The position numbers were made by a program, and so were the translations under genes. Source: Christiangramia crocea (lineage in GTDB: Bacteria; Bacteroidota; Bacteroidia; Flavobacteriales; Flavobacteriaceae). Taken from it: a stretch of 64,000 nucleotides of DNA. The DNA is taken from contig NZ_JAJSON010000026.1 in the NCBI RefSeq assembly GCF_022410465.1, forward strand, positions 1 to 64,000, written 5' to 3'. The notes beneath the pieces were generated by a model. The model saw only the letters and a program-made list of their open reading frames with translations, was not told where the DNA came from and searched no databases. This document shows, piece after piece, positions 1 to 9,162 of the stretch (position 1 is its first letter; every line of letters begins with the position of its first letter).

Positions 1-62
1 TCAGTTGGTAGAGCGTCAGCCTTCCAAGCTGAATGTCGCCGGTTCGAACCCGGTCTCCCGCT
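1..62 (+). tRNA. tRNA-Gly (anticodon TCC), 5' end cut by the window
   Basis: The anticodon arm reads TCAGC-CTTCCAA-GCTGA, giving anticodon TCC (glycine, GGA codons). A normal T arm (GGTTCGAACC) and the 3' half of the acceptor stem (CTCCCGC) follow, with discriminator T at 62. The 5' acceptor strand and part of the D arm lie outside the window. CCA is not encoded. Confidence 0.93.
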
Positions 63-64
63 CT

Positions 65-97
65 AAAGACTTCATTGTAAAATGAGGTCTTTTTTTA
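65..97 (+). terminator. Rho-independent terminator after tRNA-Gly
   Basis: An AAAGACTTCATT arm (65-76) pairs with its complement (81-92, one G-U pair) around a GTAA loop and runs into a T tract. It closes the tRNA transcript. Confidence 0.85.
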
Positions 98-101
98 TTT
101 A

Positions 102-120
102 TGAAACTTGTTTCAGTTTC
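102..120. repeat. short palindrome TGAAACTTGTTTCA, possible interspersed repeat
   Basis: TGAAAC-TT-GTTTCA is followed by GTTTC. The core resembles the first palindrome of the repeat element at 27949-28021 (TGAA..CTTGTTTCAG). It may be a partial copy of the same family. Only two copies are visible here, so this is tentative. Confidence 0.35.
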
Positions 121-180
121 TATAATCAGGGATTTGAAATTTTGTAATGAATTCAGGGTGACAGATTAAACTATGATAAA

Positions 181-210
181 ATAAAAAAGCCACGCTTTTT
201 GGGCGTGGCT
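181..210 (-). terminator. rho gene terminator
   Basis: An 8-bp stem (188-195 with 203-210) is followed, on the minus strand, by a T tract at 187-181. It sits 26 bp after the rho stop. Its hairpin is almost identical to that behind the GSIII gene at 53072. Confidence 0.85.
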
Positions 211-235
211 GTTAAAGTAGGGTTTAACAGTTTAT

Positions 236-1843
236 TTAACCGTTCATGGAGATTAGAAACTCTTCATTGTTTCGAGTGCTTTTTATCTTATCATTAATGA
301 ATTCCATGGCTTCCACAGGATTCATATCAGCAAGATACTTTCTAAGCACCCACATACGTTGAATCGTATTATCGTCTAAAAGAAGATCATCTCTACGTGT
401 GCTTGATGATACAAGATCAATTGCAGGGAAAATTCTTCTGTTGGAGATTCTTCTGTCTAACTGAAGTTCCATGTTACCGGTACCTTTAAATTCTTCAAAG
501 ATCACCTCGTCCATCTTGGAACCTGTTTCAGTAAGTGCTGTCGCTATAATTGATAACGAACCTCCGTTCTCAATATTACGTGCAGCACCAAAGAATCTTT
601 TCGGTTTATGTAAAGCATTTGCATCAACACCACCACTCAGTACCTTACCACTGGCAGGTTGAACTGTGTTATATGCTCTCGCAAGTCTGGTGATCGAGTC
701 AAGAAGTATAACTACATCGTGACCACATTCTACCAGCCTTTTTGCTTTTTCAAGTACAATATTTGCAACTCTTACATGCTCATGTGCTTCCTTATCAAAA
801 GTTGAAGCTACAACCTCACCTTTTACATTACGTTGCATATCGGTAACCTCTTCAGGTCGCTCATCAATAAGAAGAACAATCTGATATACTTCAGGATGGT
901 TCGCTGCAATCGCATTGGCAATATCCTTAAGCAACATGGTTTTACCGGTCTTAGGCTGTGATACGATCATTCCACGCTGACCTTTTCCGATAGGTGCAAA
1001 AAGATCCATTACCCTTGTGGAAATTGAGCTTTGCTTTTCAGCAATGTTGAATTTGTCTTTAGGGAAAAGTGGAGTGAGGTGTTCAAAAGAAACCCTGTCT
1101 CTTACCACCTGTGGATCCAGCCCATTGATCTTATTGATCTTGATAAGGGGGAAATATTTTTCTCCTTCTTTAGGAGGTCTTATTTGCCCCTGAACCGTGT
1201 CGCCGGTCTTAAGGCCGAAAAGTCTTATCTGTGACTGGGAAACATAAATGTCATCTGGAGAAGTAAGGTAGTTGTAATCTGAGCTTCTAAGGAAACCGTA
1301 GTTGTCCTGCATAATGTCCAGTACTCCCTCGCTTTCTATGATAGCATCGAACTCATAATCGGGTTCGCGATAACGGTTTCTGTTATCACGGTTCCCATTA
1401 TTCTTTTTATGGTCATTGCGGTTGTCGCTGCGGTTATCGTTGCGATTTTCATTTCTGTTATCGCTACGCCCGCGTGTATCTTTTTTGCCGGACTGACCTC
1501 TGTCACGTCCGCTTTTTCCTGAGCTCTGGCTGTCATCTTTTTTGGAAGGATGAGGGGTGTCTTTTCCTGACTTAGCTTGTGAGGGTTTAGAAGAGTCTGC
1601 CGATTTTGGTGGTCTTTTTTTGCTGCCAACTTTAGCAGGCCTTTTCGACTTCTCCTGAGTGGTTTCCTCATTTTCTTCGGTGAGTACTTCTTTCACTTTT
1701 TTTGGATTTGATGCCTGGTAATCCAGAATCTGATACACCAAATCTAATTTTTTTAAAGTCTTGTACTTAGGAACGTTAAGCGTTTCAGCAATTTCCTTAA
1801 GTTCAGGAAGCTTTTTAGCTTTTAATTCTGAAATTTCAAACAT
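236..1843 (-). CDS. rho: transcription termination factor Rho, with long disordered insert
   Basis: Hexameric RNA-dependent ATPase that ends transcription of untranslated RNA. The order of parts is an N-terminal Rho_N helical domain (residues about 6-45), a low-complexity stretch rich in K, R, S, N and D (about 50-165, with many N-R-N-D/E repeats), a cold-shock-like RNA-binding domain starting near [15 protein letters not shown], a Walker A loop (PKTGKTMLL, about 295), Walker B ([15 protein letters not shown]) and the C-terminal ring-contact region ending near residue 520. At 535 aa it is about 115 aa longer than the E. coli protein; the excess is the insert, which is typical of Bacteroidota Rho. 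It stands alone with its own terminator. Confidence 0.98.
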   Translation of the reverse strand: MFEISELKAKKLPELKEIAETLNVPKYKTLKKLDLVYQILDYQASNPKKVKEVLTEENEETTQEKSKRPAKVGSKKRPPKSADSSKPSQAKSGKDTPHPSKKDDSQSSGKSGRDRGQSGKKDTRGRSDNRNENRNDNRSDNRNDHKKNNGNRDNRNRYREPDYEFDAIIESEGVLDIMQDNYGFLRSSDYNYLTSPDDIYVSQSQIRLFGLKTGDTVQGQIRPPKEGEKYFPLIKINKINGLDPQVVRDRVSFEHLTPLFPKDKFNIAEKQSSISTRVMDLFAPIGKGQRGMIVSQPKTGKTMLLKDIANAIAANHPEVYQIVLLIDERPEEVTDMQRNVKGEVVASTFDKEAHEHVRVANIVLEKAKRLVECGHDVVILLDSITRLARAYNTVQPASGKVLSGGVDANALHKPKRFFGAARNIENGGSLSIIATALTETGSKMDEVIFEEFKGTGNMELQLDRRISNRRIFPAIDLVSSSTRRDDLLLDDNTIQRMWVLRKYLADMNPVEAMEFINDKIKSTRNNEEFLISMNG

Positions 1844-2012
1844 GAATGCGTTACAATAATTTTGTTGTTTGGGTTGATTTTAAAAAACTTCTCGAAGAAG
1901 AACAAAAAGTTTTGGAGACTTAAGTAACCAACATTGAATGGGTTACGAAATGTTCTTGCAATAATACAACTTTATTTTAAACTTTTACGCAGGAATTCTA
2001 AAAAGAATCTTT

Positions 2013-2020
2013 TATTTTTG
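2013..2020 (+). promoter_or_regulatory. -7 box (TATTTTTG) for the DUF4293 gene
   Basis: A perfect match to the Bacteroidota -7 consensus TAnnTTTG, about 20 bp before the start codon, predicting a very short leader. Confidence 0.6.
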
Positions 2021-2039
2021 TGCCGCAACAGAAAAAACT

Positions 2040-2450
2040 ATGCTTCAAAGAATACAAACGGTTTACTTGCTTTTAAGTATTATAACGAGTGCAGGACTAA
2101 TATTTGTATTTTCACTCTGGGAAAATTCGGCAGGAGAGCCGGTTTATGCTCAGGACCAGTTAATTGCATTTGGAATGTTTATAGCATCGGCGGCTATTTC
2201 TTTGGTGAGCATCTTTATGTTTAAGAATAGAAAACTCCAGTTTGTGCTGGGGCGTTTAAATATAATATTGAACCTTTTTTTACTAGGAGTGTTTGTTTAT
2301 TGGTCTCTAACTTTACCTGGAGAAATGGATATTTCAGAGAAGGGTATTGGGATGTTTCTTCCTATTGTTTCTATCGTTTTTCTTGTTCTGGCCAATAAGG
2401 CCATTAAAAAGGACGAAGATCTCGTAAAATCTGTAGATCGATTACGATAA
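2040..2450 (+). CDS. DUF4293 family membrane protein
   Basis: A 136-aa protein with four predicted membrane segments (residues about 5-25, 42-60, 68-88 and 102-120) and a charged C-terminal tail. The opening MLQRIQTVYLLL and the general pattern match DUF4293, a Bacteroidota-specific family commonly found beside rho. Function is unknown. It is divergent from rho, so the 196 bp between them hold both promoters. The family call rests on recall of the N-terminal signature, not on a search. Confidence 0.85.
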   Translation: MLQRIQTVYLLLSIITSAGLIFVFSLWENSAGEPVYAQDQLIAFGMFIASAAISLVSIFMFKNRKLQFVLGRLNIILNLFLLGVFVYWSLTLPGEMDISEKGIGMFLPIVSIVFLVLANKAIKKDEDLVKSVDRLR

Positions 2451-2480
2451 GCCTATCATCTTAGTAGTATTAGTGCGTGA

Positions 2481-2512
2481 AAAACCCGAAGTGAAAGCTT
2501 CGGGTTTTTTTA
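2481..2512. terminator. bidirectional terminator
   Basis: A perfect 11-bp stem (2481-2491 with 2498-2508) has a 6-base loop, A tract on one side and T tract on the other. It serves the convergent DUF4293 and phosphodiesterase genes. Confidence 0.9.
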
Positions 2513-2998
2513 TTCCAGTTCTATTACTTCAAGATCTTTTATGTCTTTACCGTCTATTTTGAATCTGAGCATGGTACGTTTCTTATGAAATCCCTGCTTT
2601 CCGGCTGCTCCCGGATTCATATGAAGAAGATTCAGATTTTTGTCGTTCATCACCTTTAAGATATGGGAATGCCCGGAAATAAAGATCTTCGGAGGGTGCT
2701 TTCTTATTTCATCTTTGATGGCTGGTGAATATCTTCCGGGATAACCGCCTATATGCGTGATCCAAACGTCTATTTCTTCACACACGAACCTGTTATTCAA
2801 AGGGAATTCTTTTCTGATTGTCGCATTATCAATATTCCCATAAACAGCTTTTACAGGCTTTAAAGCCTGTAGTTTATCAGTTACATCCAGATTTCCAATG
2901 TCTCCTGCATGCCACACTTCGTCAGCTTCACCGGCATAATGGAGTATTCTGTCATCTATATGTCCATGAGTATCACTTAGAAGGAGTATCTTTTTCAA
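2510..2998 (-). CDS. metallophosphoesterase, YfcE/MJ0936 type
   Basis: A 162-aa single-domain calcineurin-like phosphodiesterase. The metal-binding motifs are complete: DTHGH (residues 9-13), GDIGN (32-36), GNID (54-57) and GHSH (about 109-112). Members of this family hydrolyse phosphodiesters such as bis-pNPP in vitro; the natural substrate is usually unknown and cannot be read from this sequence. It is probably cytoplasmic (no signal peptide). Its start faces truA across a 109-bp divergent promoter region. Confidence 0.93.
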   Translation of the reverse strand: MKKILLLSDTHGHIDDRILHYAGEADEVWHAGDIGNLDVTDKLQALKPVKAVYGNIDNATIRKEFPLNNRFVCEEIDVWITHIGGYPGRYSPAIKDEIRKHPPKIFISGHSHILKVMNDKNLNLLHMNPGAAGKQGFHKKRTMLRFKIDGKDIKDLEVIELE

Positions 2999-3070
2999 AT
3001 TGTGGGTATTTTTAAAATTCGTTTAACAAAGGATGGCTTCAGAAAGACTTTTTCCTTGGTATAATTGCCT

Positions 3071-3078
3071 TATCTTTG
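3071..3078 (+). promoter_or_regulatory. -7 box (TATCTTTG) for truA and the ABC exporter
   Basis: A perfect TAnnTTTG match 30 bp before the truA start; the next gene begins directly after truA and should share this transcript. Confidence 0.65.
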
Positions 3079-3107
3079 CATTTCGCTAATATAAAAATAA
3101 AGCGGAA

Positions 3108-3854
3108 TTGAGGTATTTTGTAGAACTCTCATATTTTGGAAAGGCTTATCATGGATGGCAAAATCAACCGAATTCGATAAGTGTTCAGGAGGTTCTGGAA
3201 ACAAACCTAAGCAAGGTCTTACGTTCAGACGTGGAAATAGTAGGAGCGGGCAGAACTGATGCGGGAGTGCATGCCCGGCAAATGTATGCTCATTTTGACT
3301 ATAATAAGCCCTTGGATAAAGCTTTATTGAAGTATAAGTTGAATTCCATGCTTCCGAAAGATATTGGCATAGCTGGTATATTTGAGGTAAGAAATGATGC
3401 ACATGCCAGGTTCGATGCCATATCCCGAAGTTATGAATATCATGTTGTACAGGAGAAAGATGTTTTTAGTCAGGACCTGGTATGGCTGATGAGGCAGCAA
3501 GTCGATATCGAAAAAATGAATGAAGCAGCCGCAATTTTGAAAACCTATACCAGTTTTAAGTCTTTTTCAAGGAGTCGTACAGACGTAAAGACTTATAATT
3601 GCAGGATTGATCAGGCTGAATGGAAAAAGCAGGATAATAAGTTGGTTTTTCATATAACTGCCGACCGATTTCTAAGGAATATGGTAAGAGCCATTGTAGG
3701 TACCCTTATCGATATTGGTCAAAATAAATATCCTGTCTCACGAATGCACAAAATTATTGAAAGTGAAGACAGGGGAGAAGCAGGTGCTTCTGCGCCGGCT
3801 CACGGATTATATTTAACGAGGATTGTGTATCCTGAAAATATTAGATTAGAATAA
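3108..3854 (+). CDS. truA: tRNA pseudouridine(38-40) synthase
   Basis: Converts uridines 38-40 in the tRNA anticodon arm to pseudouridine. The catalytic motif GRTDAGVHA is present with the nucleophile Asp51, as are the N-terminal FGKAYHGWQ and the C-terminal HGLYLTRIVYP. At 248 aa it has normal family length. The TAA stop is directly followed by the ATG of the ABC exporter gene, so the two are almost certainly cotranscribed, although no functional link is known. Confidence 0.98.
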   Translation: MRYFVELSYFGKAYHGWQNQPNSISVQEVLETNLSKVLRSDVEIVGAGRTDAGVHARQMYAHFDYNKPLDKALLKYKLNSMLPKDIGIAGIFEVRNDAHARFDAISRSYEYHVVQEKDVFSQDLVWLMRQQVDIEKMNEAAAILKTYTSFKSFSRSRTDVKTYNCRIDQAEWKKQDNKLVFHITADRFLRNMVRAIVGTLIDIGQNKYPVSRMHKIIESEDRGEAGASAPAHGLYLTRIVYPENIRLE

Positions 3855-5621
3855 ATGGCTTCAAAAACCGGAAATGCATTCGATATGGATTTGTTTAAGC
3901 GTTTGCTTAAATACACCAATCCCTATAAGCGAATTTTCTATTTTGTTGCGGTCGCCGCAATTCTGGTTTCCCTATTTGCTGTTTTAAGACCAATCCTTCT
4001 TCAGGAGACCGTAGATGAAGCTTTGATCCCTGCCGATTTTGACAGCCTTATATATTATGTGAGCCTGATGCTGGGAGTACTTGTACTGGAAGTTTTATTT
4101 CAGTTTTGCTTTATCTATTATGCAAACTGGCTTGGGCAGGAAGTAGTACGCGATATACGCGTGAAGCTTTTTGAACATATGCTCGGCTTCAAAATGAAAT
4201 ACTATGACAAGTCTGCTGTGGGCCGACTTGTTACCCGTGCGGTGAGTGATATTGAAACTATTGCCAGTATCTTTAGCCAGGGACTTTTTATGATCATCAG
4301 CGATCTTCTTAAAATGCTGGTGGTGCTTGGGGTAATGTTCTATAAAAGCTGGGAATTGACCTTACTGGTGCTAATGGTTCTTCCTTTTATTCTTTATGCT
4401 ACCCGTGTCTTCCAGAAAAAAATGAAACTGGCCTTTGAGGAAGTCAGAACCCAGGTAGCCAATCTTAATACCTTCGTTCAGGAGCGAATTACCGGGATGA
4501 AGATCGTTCAGTTATTTACTAGGGAAAAGACCGAATATGCCAGTTTCCAGGAAATTAATGATAAGCACAGGAAAGCATGGGTGAAGACGGTTTGGTATAA
4601 CTCGATATTTTTCCCGATTGCAGAAATGTCAACTTCCATTACCATAGGTTTGATCGTATGGTTTGGTGGATTGAGAGTTGTGGCCGGAGATGAGATGTCG
4701 CTGGGTATCATAGTTGCCTTTATTGAGTTATCCCAGATGCTGTTCAGGCCTTTGAGACAGATCGCAGATAAATTCAACACCCTCCAAATGGGTATGGTGG
4801 CAGCGAACCGTGTATTTGGGATCCTTGATACCGAAGCGAGGATAGAAGATACCGGAACCACTCAGGTTGATAATCTTAAAGGCGAGATCGAATTCAGGAA
4901 TGTTCGTTTTAGCTATGTTGATGATGAGGAAGTGCTCAAGGGGATCTCATTTAAAGTACATCCCGGTGAAACAGTTGCTATAGTTGGAGCCACCGGAGCA
5001 GGTAAATCTACTATCATCAATCTGCTTAGTCGGTTTTATGAAATTAACAGCGGTTCCATTCTAATTGACGGAATTGATACTAAAGATATTCAGCTTAAAT
5101 CCTTACGTGCTCAGATAGCCGTGGTATTGCAGAATGTCTTCCTTTTTGCCGATACGATTCTGAATAATATCAATCTTGACAACCCCGATATTTCAGAAGA
5201 AGATGTTGTTACTGCCGCTAAACAGATAGGAATTCATGAGTTTATTAGCTCGCTCCCTAATGGATACCATTATAATGTTAAGGAAAGAGGGGCTATGCTT
5301 TCTTCAGGACAAAGACAATTGATATCATTCCTTAGGGCTTATGTTAGCAACCCCAGTATCCTGGTTCTGGATGAAGCAACTTCATCGGTGGATTCATACA
5401 GTGAACAGCTCATTCAGGAGGCGACAGATAAGATCACCGAAGGGCGAACTTCTATCGTGATCGCACACCGTCTGGCCACTATTAAAAAAGCCGATAAGAT
5501 TATCGTAATGGATCAGGGAGAGATCGTGGAAATTGGAAATCATCGTGAATTGCTTCAGAAAGCCGATGGTTATTATAAGAAATTGTATGAGGTGCAGTTT
5601 AAGGCAGAGGAGGCTATTTAG
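3855..5621 (+). CDS. ABC exporter, fused membrane and ATPase domains (MsbA-like)
   Basis: A 588-aa half-transporter acting as a dimer in the inner membrane. Six membrane segments fill residues about 30-330 and the ATPase domain about 340-580. The motifs are Walker A GATGAGKST (about 378-386), signature LSSGQRQLI (about 483), Walker B ILVLDEATSS and switch His in IAHRLAT. The signature is LSSGQ rather than LSGGQ, which is common in this group. Substrate is not readable; lipid or multidrug export is the family's usual role. Its stop lies 3 bp from the stop of the convergent cdaA, with no visible terminator between them. Confidence 0.93.
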   Translation: MASKTGNAFDMDLFKRLLKYTNPYKRIFYFVAVAAILVSLFAVLRPILLQETVDEALIPADFDSLIYYVSLMLGVLVLEVLFQFCFIYYANWLGQEVVRDIRVKLFEHMLGFKMKYYDKSAVGRLVTRAVSDIETIASIFSQGLFMIISDLLKMLVVLGVMFYKSWELTLLVLMVLPFILYATRVFQKKMKLAFEEVRTQVANLNTFVQERITGMKIVQLFTREKTEYASFQEINDKHRKAWVKTVWYNSIFFPIAEMSTSITIGLIVWFGGLRVVAGDEMSLGIIVAFIELSQMLFRPLRQIADKFNTLQMGMVAANRVFGILDTEARIEDTGTTQVDNLKGEIEFRNVRFSYVDDEEVLKGISFKVHPGETVAIVGATGAGKSTIINLLSRFYEINSGSILIDGIDTKDIQLKSLRAQIAVVLQNVFLFADTILNNINLDNPDISEEDVVTAAKQIGIHEFISSLPNGYHYNVKERGAMLSSGQRQLISFLRAYVSNPSILVLDEATSSVDSYSEQLIQEATDKITEGRTSIVIAHRLATIKKADKIIVMDQGEIVEIGNHRELLQKADGYYKKLYEVQFKAEEAI

Positions 5622-5624
5622 TTG

Positions 5625-6398
5625 TTAATTGACATCTTCCTTTAATTTATCTTTTAACTCTTCCATCGTTTCAAACATAATGAACTGCCCGTCCTTGATA
5701 TAGGAAGTTTGCCCGGTCTCTTCACTTACAACCAGTGCCAGGGCGTCTGTTTTTTCTGTTATACCTACCGCAGCTCTGTGTCTTAAACCAAATCTTAAGG
5801 GAATAGAACGATCATTGGAAACCGGTAATATAACCCGGGTCGCGGTGATCTTGTTCTCCTCAATAATCATAGCGCCATCGTGAAGCGGACTGTTTTTAAA
5901 AAATATAGATTCAATAATGGGTTGATTGAGCTCTATCCTCATTTTGTCGCCGGTGTTCTTCACAAAATCCAGCTTGCTGCTTTTCTGGATCACCATTAAT
6001 GCGCCGGTGTAGGTTTTCCCCATAGCCTCACAGGCATTTACTATGGCTTCCACATTTGTCTTTGAGTCGAAGTCATCGCGATTGAACTTGAAGCTTCTGA
6101 AAAACCTTCCTTTTTGCGTAAAGTTCGTAGAACCGATCATTAAAAGGAATTTCCTGATTTCCTGTTGGAAAACAACAATTAGTGCGAATACTCCAACCCC
6201 GATGAACTCACCAAGGACACTGCTTAGCAGTTCCATCTGAAGAAGCTGCGTAAGTAAAAAGGCCAGGTAAATAACCACAATACCTATAAAGATATTTACA
6301 GCTGCCGTACCACGCACCAGTTTATACACATAGTATAGAAGCAGGGCTACAAAAACAATGTCGAGGATATCGAGAATTCGAAGATCTAAGATGTCCAA
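5625..6398 (-). CDS. cdaA: diadenylate cyclase, CdaA type
   Basis: Makes the second messenger c-di-AMP from two ATP. Three N-terminal membrane segments (about residues 10-85) are followed by a DAC domain with the catalytic LHDGAMII (about 170) and RHRAAVG (about 207) motifs. The start is a TTG: an in-frame TAA lies just upstream, no ATG is available, and the resulting N-terminus MDILDLRILDILDIV fits the family's usual opening. It lies 37 bp behind folP on the same strand, a common pairing in Bacteroidota, so folP-cdaA is probably an operon. Confidence 0.95.
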   Translation of the reverse strand: MDILDLRILDILDIVFVALLLYYVYKLVRGTAAVNIFIGIVVIYLAFLLTQLLQMELLSSVLGEFIGVGVFALIVVFQQEIRKFLLMIGSTNFTQKGRFFRSFKFNRDDFDSKTNVEAIVNACEAMGKTYTGALMVIQKSSKLDFVKNTGDKMRIELNQPIIESIFFKNSPLHDGAMIIEENKITATRVILPVSNDRSIPLRFGLRHRAAVGITEKTDALALVVSEETGQTSYIKDGQFIMFETMEELKDKLKEDVN

Positions 6399-6435
6399 AT
6401 TGCTGGGGTTTTATGTAAAAATAGAAAATCTAAAA

Positions 6436-7260
6436 TTAGTTTATCAATTCACGGGTTAATTTGATGCATTCTACAGCCTCTTTTACATCGTGCACGCGTA
6501 AAATACTGGCTCCTTTCATAAGCGCGATGGAATTTAATGCAGTGGTTCCATTTAAAGCTTCATTTGCCGAAATACCAAGCTTTTTCCATATCATGCTTTT
6601 TCTTGAGATGCCTACTAATATAGGTAATTCAAGGTTCCTGAAAATTTCGAGTTTAGAAAAGAGTTCATAATTCTGCTCTATGTTCTTTGCAAATCCGAAT
6701 CCCGGATCGATGATAATATCATTAATTCCCAGGTCTCTCGCCGCCCTGGTCCTTTCAGAAAAATAAAAAAGAATATCTTTTACAAGGTCTTCATATTGAT
6801 TGAGGTCCTTCATATTTTGGGGTGTTCCTTTCATGTGCATCATAATGTAAGGAATCTGATATCTGGCAATTACCTGAAGCATTTGTTCATCCAGTTTTCC
6901 AGCTGAAATATCATTGATAATAGCAGCTCCGGCCTGAATGCTTTCGGCGGCAACTTCAGATCTGAAGGTGTCGATTGAAAGCAGGGCTCCTGGAAAATTT
7001 TTAAGGATGAGTTCAACGGAAGGGATCATTCGTTTCATTTCTTCTTCCACCGGGATATCATCGGCCCCGGGTCTGGAACTATAAGCACCAAGATCAATAA
7101 AATCTGCTCCTTCCTTTAGGATTCTTTCAGTATTCTCCAGAATTTCTTTTTCAGAGGTAGAACGGCTTCCGCTAAAAAAAGAATCGGGGGTAATATTGAT
7201 TATCCCCATGATCTTTGGTTGGGATAGATCGATTAAATTTCCTTTGCAATTGATGAACAT
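6436..7260 (-). CDS. folP: dihydropteroate synthase
   Basis: Condenses p-aminobenzoate with dihydropterin pyrophosphate in folate synthesis. The pterin-binding TIM barrel shows both signatures: IMGIINITPDSFF near the N-terminus and IIDPGFGFAKN in the middle, with a C-terminal RVHDVKE. At 274 aa it has standard length and is cytoplasmic. It is the first gene of a probable folP-cdaA pair and is divergent from the DUF1599 gene. Confidence 0.97.
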   Translation of the reverse strand: MFINCKGNLIDLSQPKIMGIINITPDSFFSGSRSTSEKEILENTERILKEGADFIDLGAYSSRPGADDIPVEEEMKRMIPSVELILKNFPGALLSIDTFRSEVAAESIQAGAAIINDISAGKLDEQMLQVIARYQIPYIMMHMKGTPQNMKDLNQYEDLVKDILFYFSERTRAARDLGINDIIIDPGFGFAKNIEQNYELFSKLEIFRNLELPILVGISRKSMIWKKLGISANEALNGTTALNSIALMKGASILRVHDVKEAVECIKLTRELIN

Positions 7261-7347
7261 ACTAATGGTCGGGTTTTAAACAGCCGGAGAAATAACTTTG
7301 ACTATCTGAAATATTTGCCCGAAATTTACGCAAATTAGAACTACTTC

Positions 7348-7908
7348 ATGCAGGATACCTCAAAACAATACGACTCGGTAATCGAAGTTTGCCGGAGTTT
7401 GTTTCTTAATAAAATGAAAGATTACGGCTGTGCCTGGAGAATTTTAAGGCTGCCTTCCCTTACCGATCAGATATTTATAAAAGCCCAGCGAATTCGTCAA
7501 CTGCAGGAAAGTGAGGTGCGTAAAATTGAGGAAGATGAAAAATCGGAATTTATAGGGATCATAAATTATTCGGTCATGGCCCTTATTCAGTTGAAAAAGG
7601 GAATTGCAGATCAGCCTGATCTTACAGTTGAGGAAGCAACTGCCCTGTATGATGAAAATATTTCTGAAACAAAGGAATTGATGATGGATAAAAATCATGA
7701 TTATGGTGAGGCCTGGCGTGATATGCGAATCAGTTCTTTGACAGATCTCATCATTCAAAAGTTATTAAGAGTCAAGCAGATTGAAGATAATAAGGGAAAG
7801 ACCCTTGTTAGTGAAGGTATAGATGCCAATTACCAGGATATGATAAATTATTCGGTTTTTGCTATGATACACTTTATGGAGGCCGACGAGAAACAACAAT
7901 CTAATTAA
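7348..7908 (+). CDS. DUF1599 protein with an internal duplication
   Basis: A 186-aa protein. Two copies of one module can be seen: NKMKDYGCAWRILRLPSLTD (residues about 18-37) and DKNHDYGEAWRDMRISSLTD (about 113-132), each followed by a charged helix with R-x-K/R-Q. The module matches DUF1599, a nucleotide-modification-associated family in Bacteroidota whose activity is not established. It precedes the DoxX-like gene by 13 bp, so the two probably share a transcript. The duplication suggests a pseudo-dimeric fold. Confidence 0.88.
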   Translation: MQDTSKQYDSVIEVCRSLFLNKMKDYGCAWRILRLPSLTDQIFIKAQRIRQLQESEVRKIEEDEKSEFIGIINYSVMALIQLKKGIADQPDLTVEEATALYDENISETKELMMDKNHDYGEAWRDMRISSLTDLIIQKLLRVKQIEDNKGKTLVSEGIDANYQDMINYSVFAMIHFMEADEKQQSN

Positions 7909-7921
7909 TTCAGAATAATCA

Positions 7922-9016
7922 ATGAAAGCAATTGTAAGTATAGCCAGGATTCTGGTAGGTGTTCTTTTTATTTTTTCAGGATTCATAAAGCTCAATGATC
8001 CGGTTGGGTTTTCTTATAAGCTTCAGGAGTATTTCAGCGAGCCTGTTCTGGATATCCCATTTTTAATTCCGTTTGCGTTAATCATTGCAATTGTTATAGT
8101 GATTTTCGAACTTGTTCTGGGGATTATGCTTTTGATAGGTTATGCAAGAAAGTTTACCAGTTGGAGTATGTTGGTGATGATCATTTTCTTCACTTTTCTA
8201 ACTTTCTATTCGGCATATTTTAACAAGGTGACAGATTGCGGCTGTTTTGGGGATGCCATCCCTTTAACTCCATGGGAATCCTTTTATAAGGATGTGATAT
8301 TATTTATCCTCATACTTATTATCTTCTTCAATCAGAAGTTTATAAACCCAATATTTTCTCCAAAATATCATAAATGGGTGATTTTTATATCATTCATTGC
8401 CAGTTTTGCATTTTGCTATCACGTATTAATGCATTTGCCGGTTTTCGATTTTCGTCCTTATAAAGTGGGGAATAATATTGCTGAAAAAATGAGTGTGCCC
8501 GAAGGGGCTGCCGAAGCTGTATTTGCATATGAATGGAAATTCAGTCAAAACGGGGAAGAAAAGATAATCAGGAATAATGGTGCATATCCACAGGTAGAAG
8601 GGGAGTTTATTGGTGTGGAGACCACTCAGGTGGAAGAAGGCTACGTGCCACCAATTCATGATTTTGTGATAGAAAGCGAGGAGGGAGATATTACCGGGGA
8701 TATACTTTCTGAGGATAAGGTACTGCTTATTATAGCCTATAATCTTAGGTCTACGGAAAGGGAAGGCTATAAAGCCGTGAAATCTCTTAGTGAAGAAGCG
8801 AATCAAAAAGGCTACAGGGTTATAGGACTCACGGCTTCAGGTGATCAGCTTCAAAATGCATTAAAAAAGAAGTATGATCTAAATTTCGATTTCTATCAAA
8901 CCGATGAGACTGCATTAAAGACGATCGTACGCTCCAACCCGGGGATACTCACTCTTGAAAAAGGCACGATCACCCAGAAAAAGCACTGGTTTGATGCTTC
9001 GGATATTGAATTATAA
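7922..9016 (+). CDS. DoxX/MauE-like membrane protein with C-terminal thioredoxin-like domain (BT_3928 family)
   Basis: A 364-aa protein. The N-terminal half (residues about 5-165) has four to five membrane helices of DoxX/MauE type, with a CGCFGDAIPLTPWESF motif in a loop near residue 103, as in MauE/VKOR-like redox proteins. The second half is a soluble region, probably periplasmic, with a thioredoxin-like pattern near its end (LLIIAYNLRSTEREG, then GYRVIGLTAS) but no CxxC there. This matches the Bacteroidota BT_3928 family. A role in thiol redox chemistry of the envelope is inference only. It follows the DUF1599 gene closely. Confidence 0.85.
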   Translation: MKAIVSIARILVGVLFIFSGFIKLNDPVGFSYKLQEYFSEPVLDIPFLIPFALIIAIVIVIFELVLGIMLLIGYARKFTSWSMLVMIIFFTFLTFYSAYFNKVTDCGCFGDAIPLTPWESFYKDVILFILILIIFFNQKFINPIFSPKYHKWVIFISFIASFAFCYHVLMHLPVFDFRPYKVGNNIAEKMSVPEGAAEAVFAYEWKFSQNGEEKIIRNNGAYPQVEGEFIGVETTQVEEGYVPPIHDFVIESEEGDITGDILSEDKVLLIIAYNLRSTEREGYKAVKSLSEEANQKGYRVIGLTASGDQLQNALKKKYDLNFDFYQTDETALKTIVRSNPGILTLEKGTITQKKHWFDASDIEL

Positions 9017-9097
9017 ATAATTTACACCAGTCTTTAAAAAATCCTTAAAATATAAAGGTTTGGCTCTGGATTAAGAGTCAGTCAATACTCCTTTACT

Positions 9098-9105
9098 TAT
9101 ATTTG
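9098..9105 (+). promoter_or_regulatory. -7 box (TATATTTG) for tpiA-prmA
   Basis: A perfect TAnnTTTG match 57 bp before the tpiA start codon. Confidence 0.65.
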
Positions 9106-9162
9106 TGATTAGAGCTGAAACCGAAATTTTCAGCTCGAAAAATTTCAACCAAAATTTATATC

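Noticed and set aside
1381-1500. Tandem repeat or CRISPR-like array
   Set aside because: It is the codon-level repetition of the Asn/Arg/Asp-rich insert in Rho; no spacers of even length.
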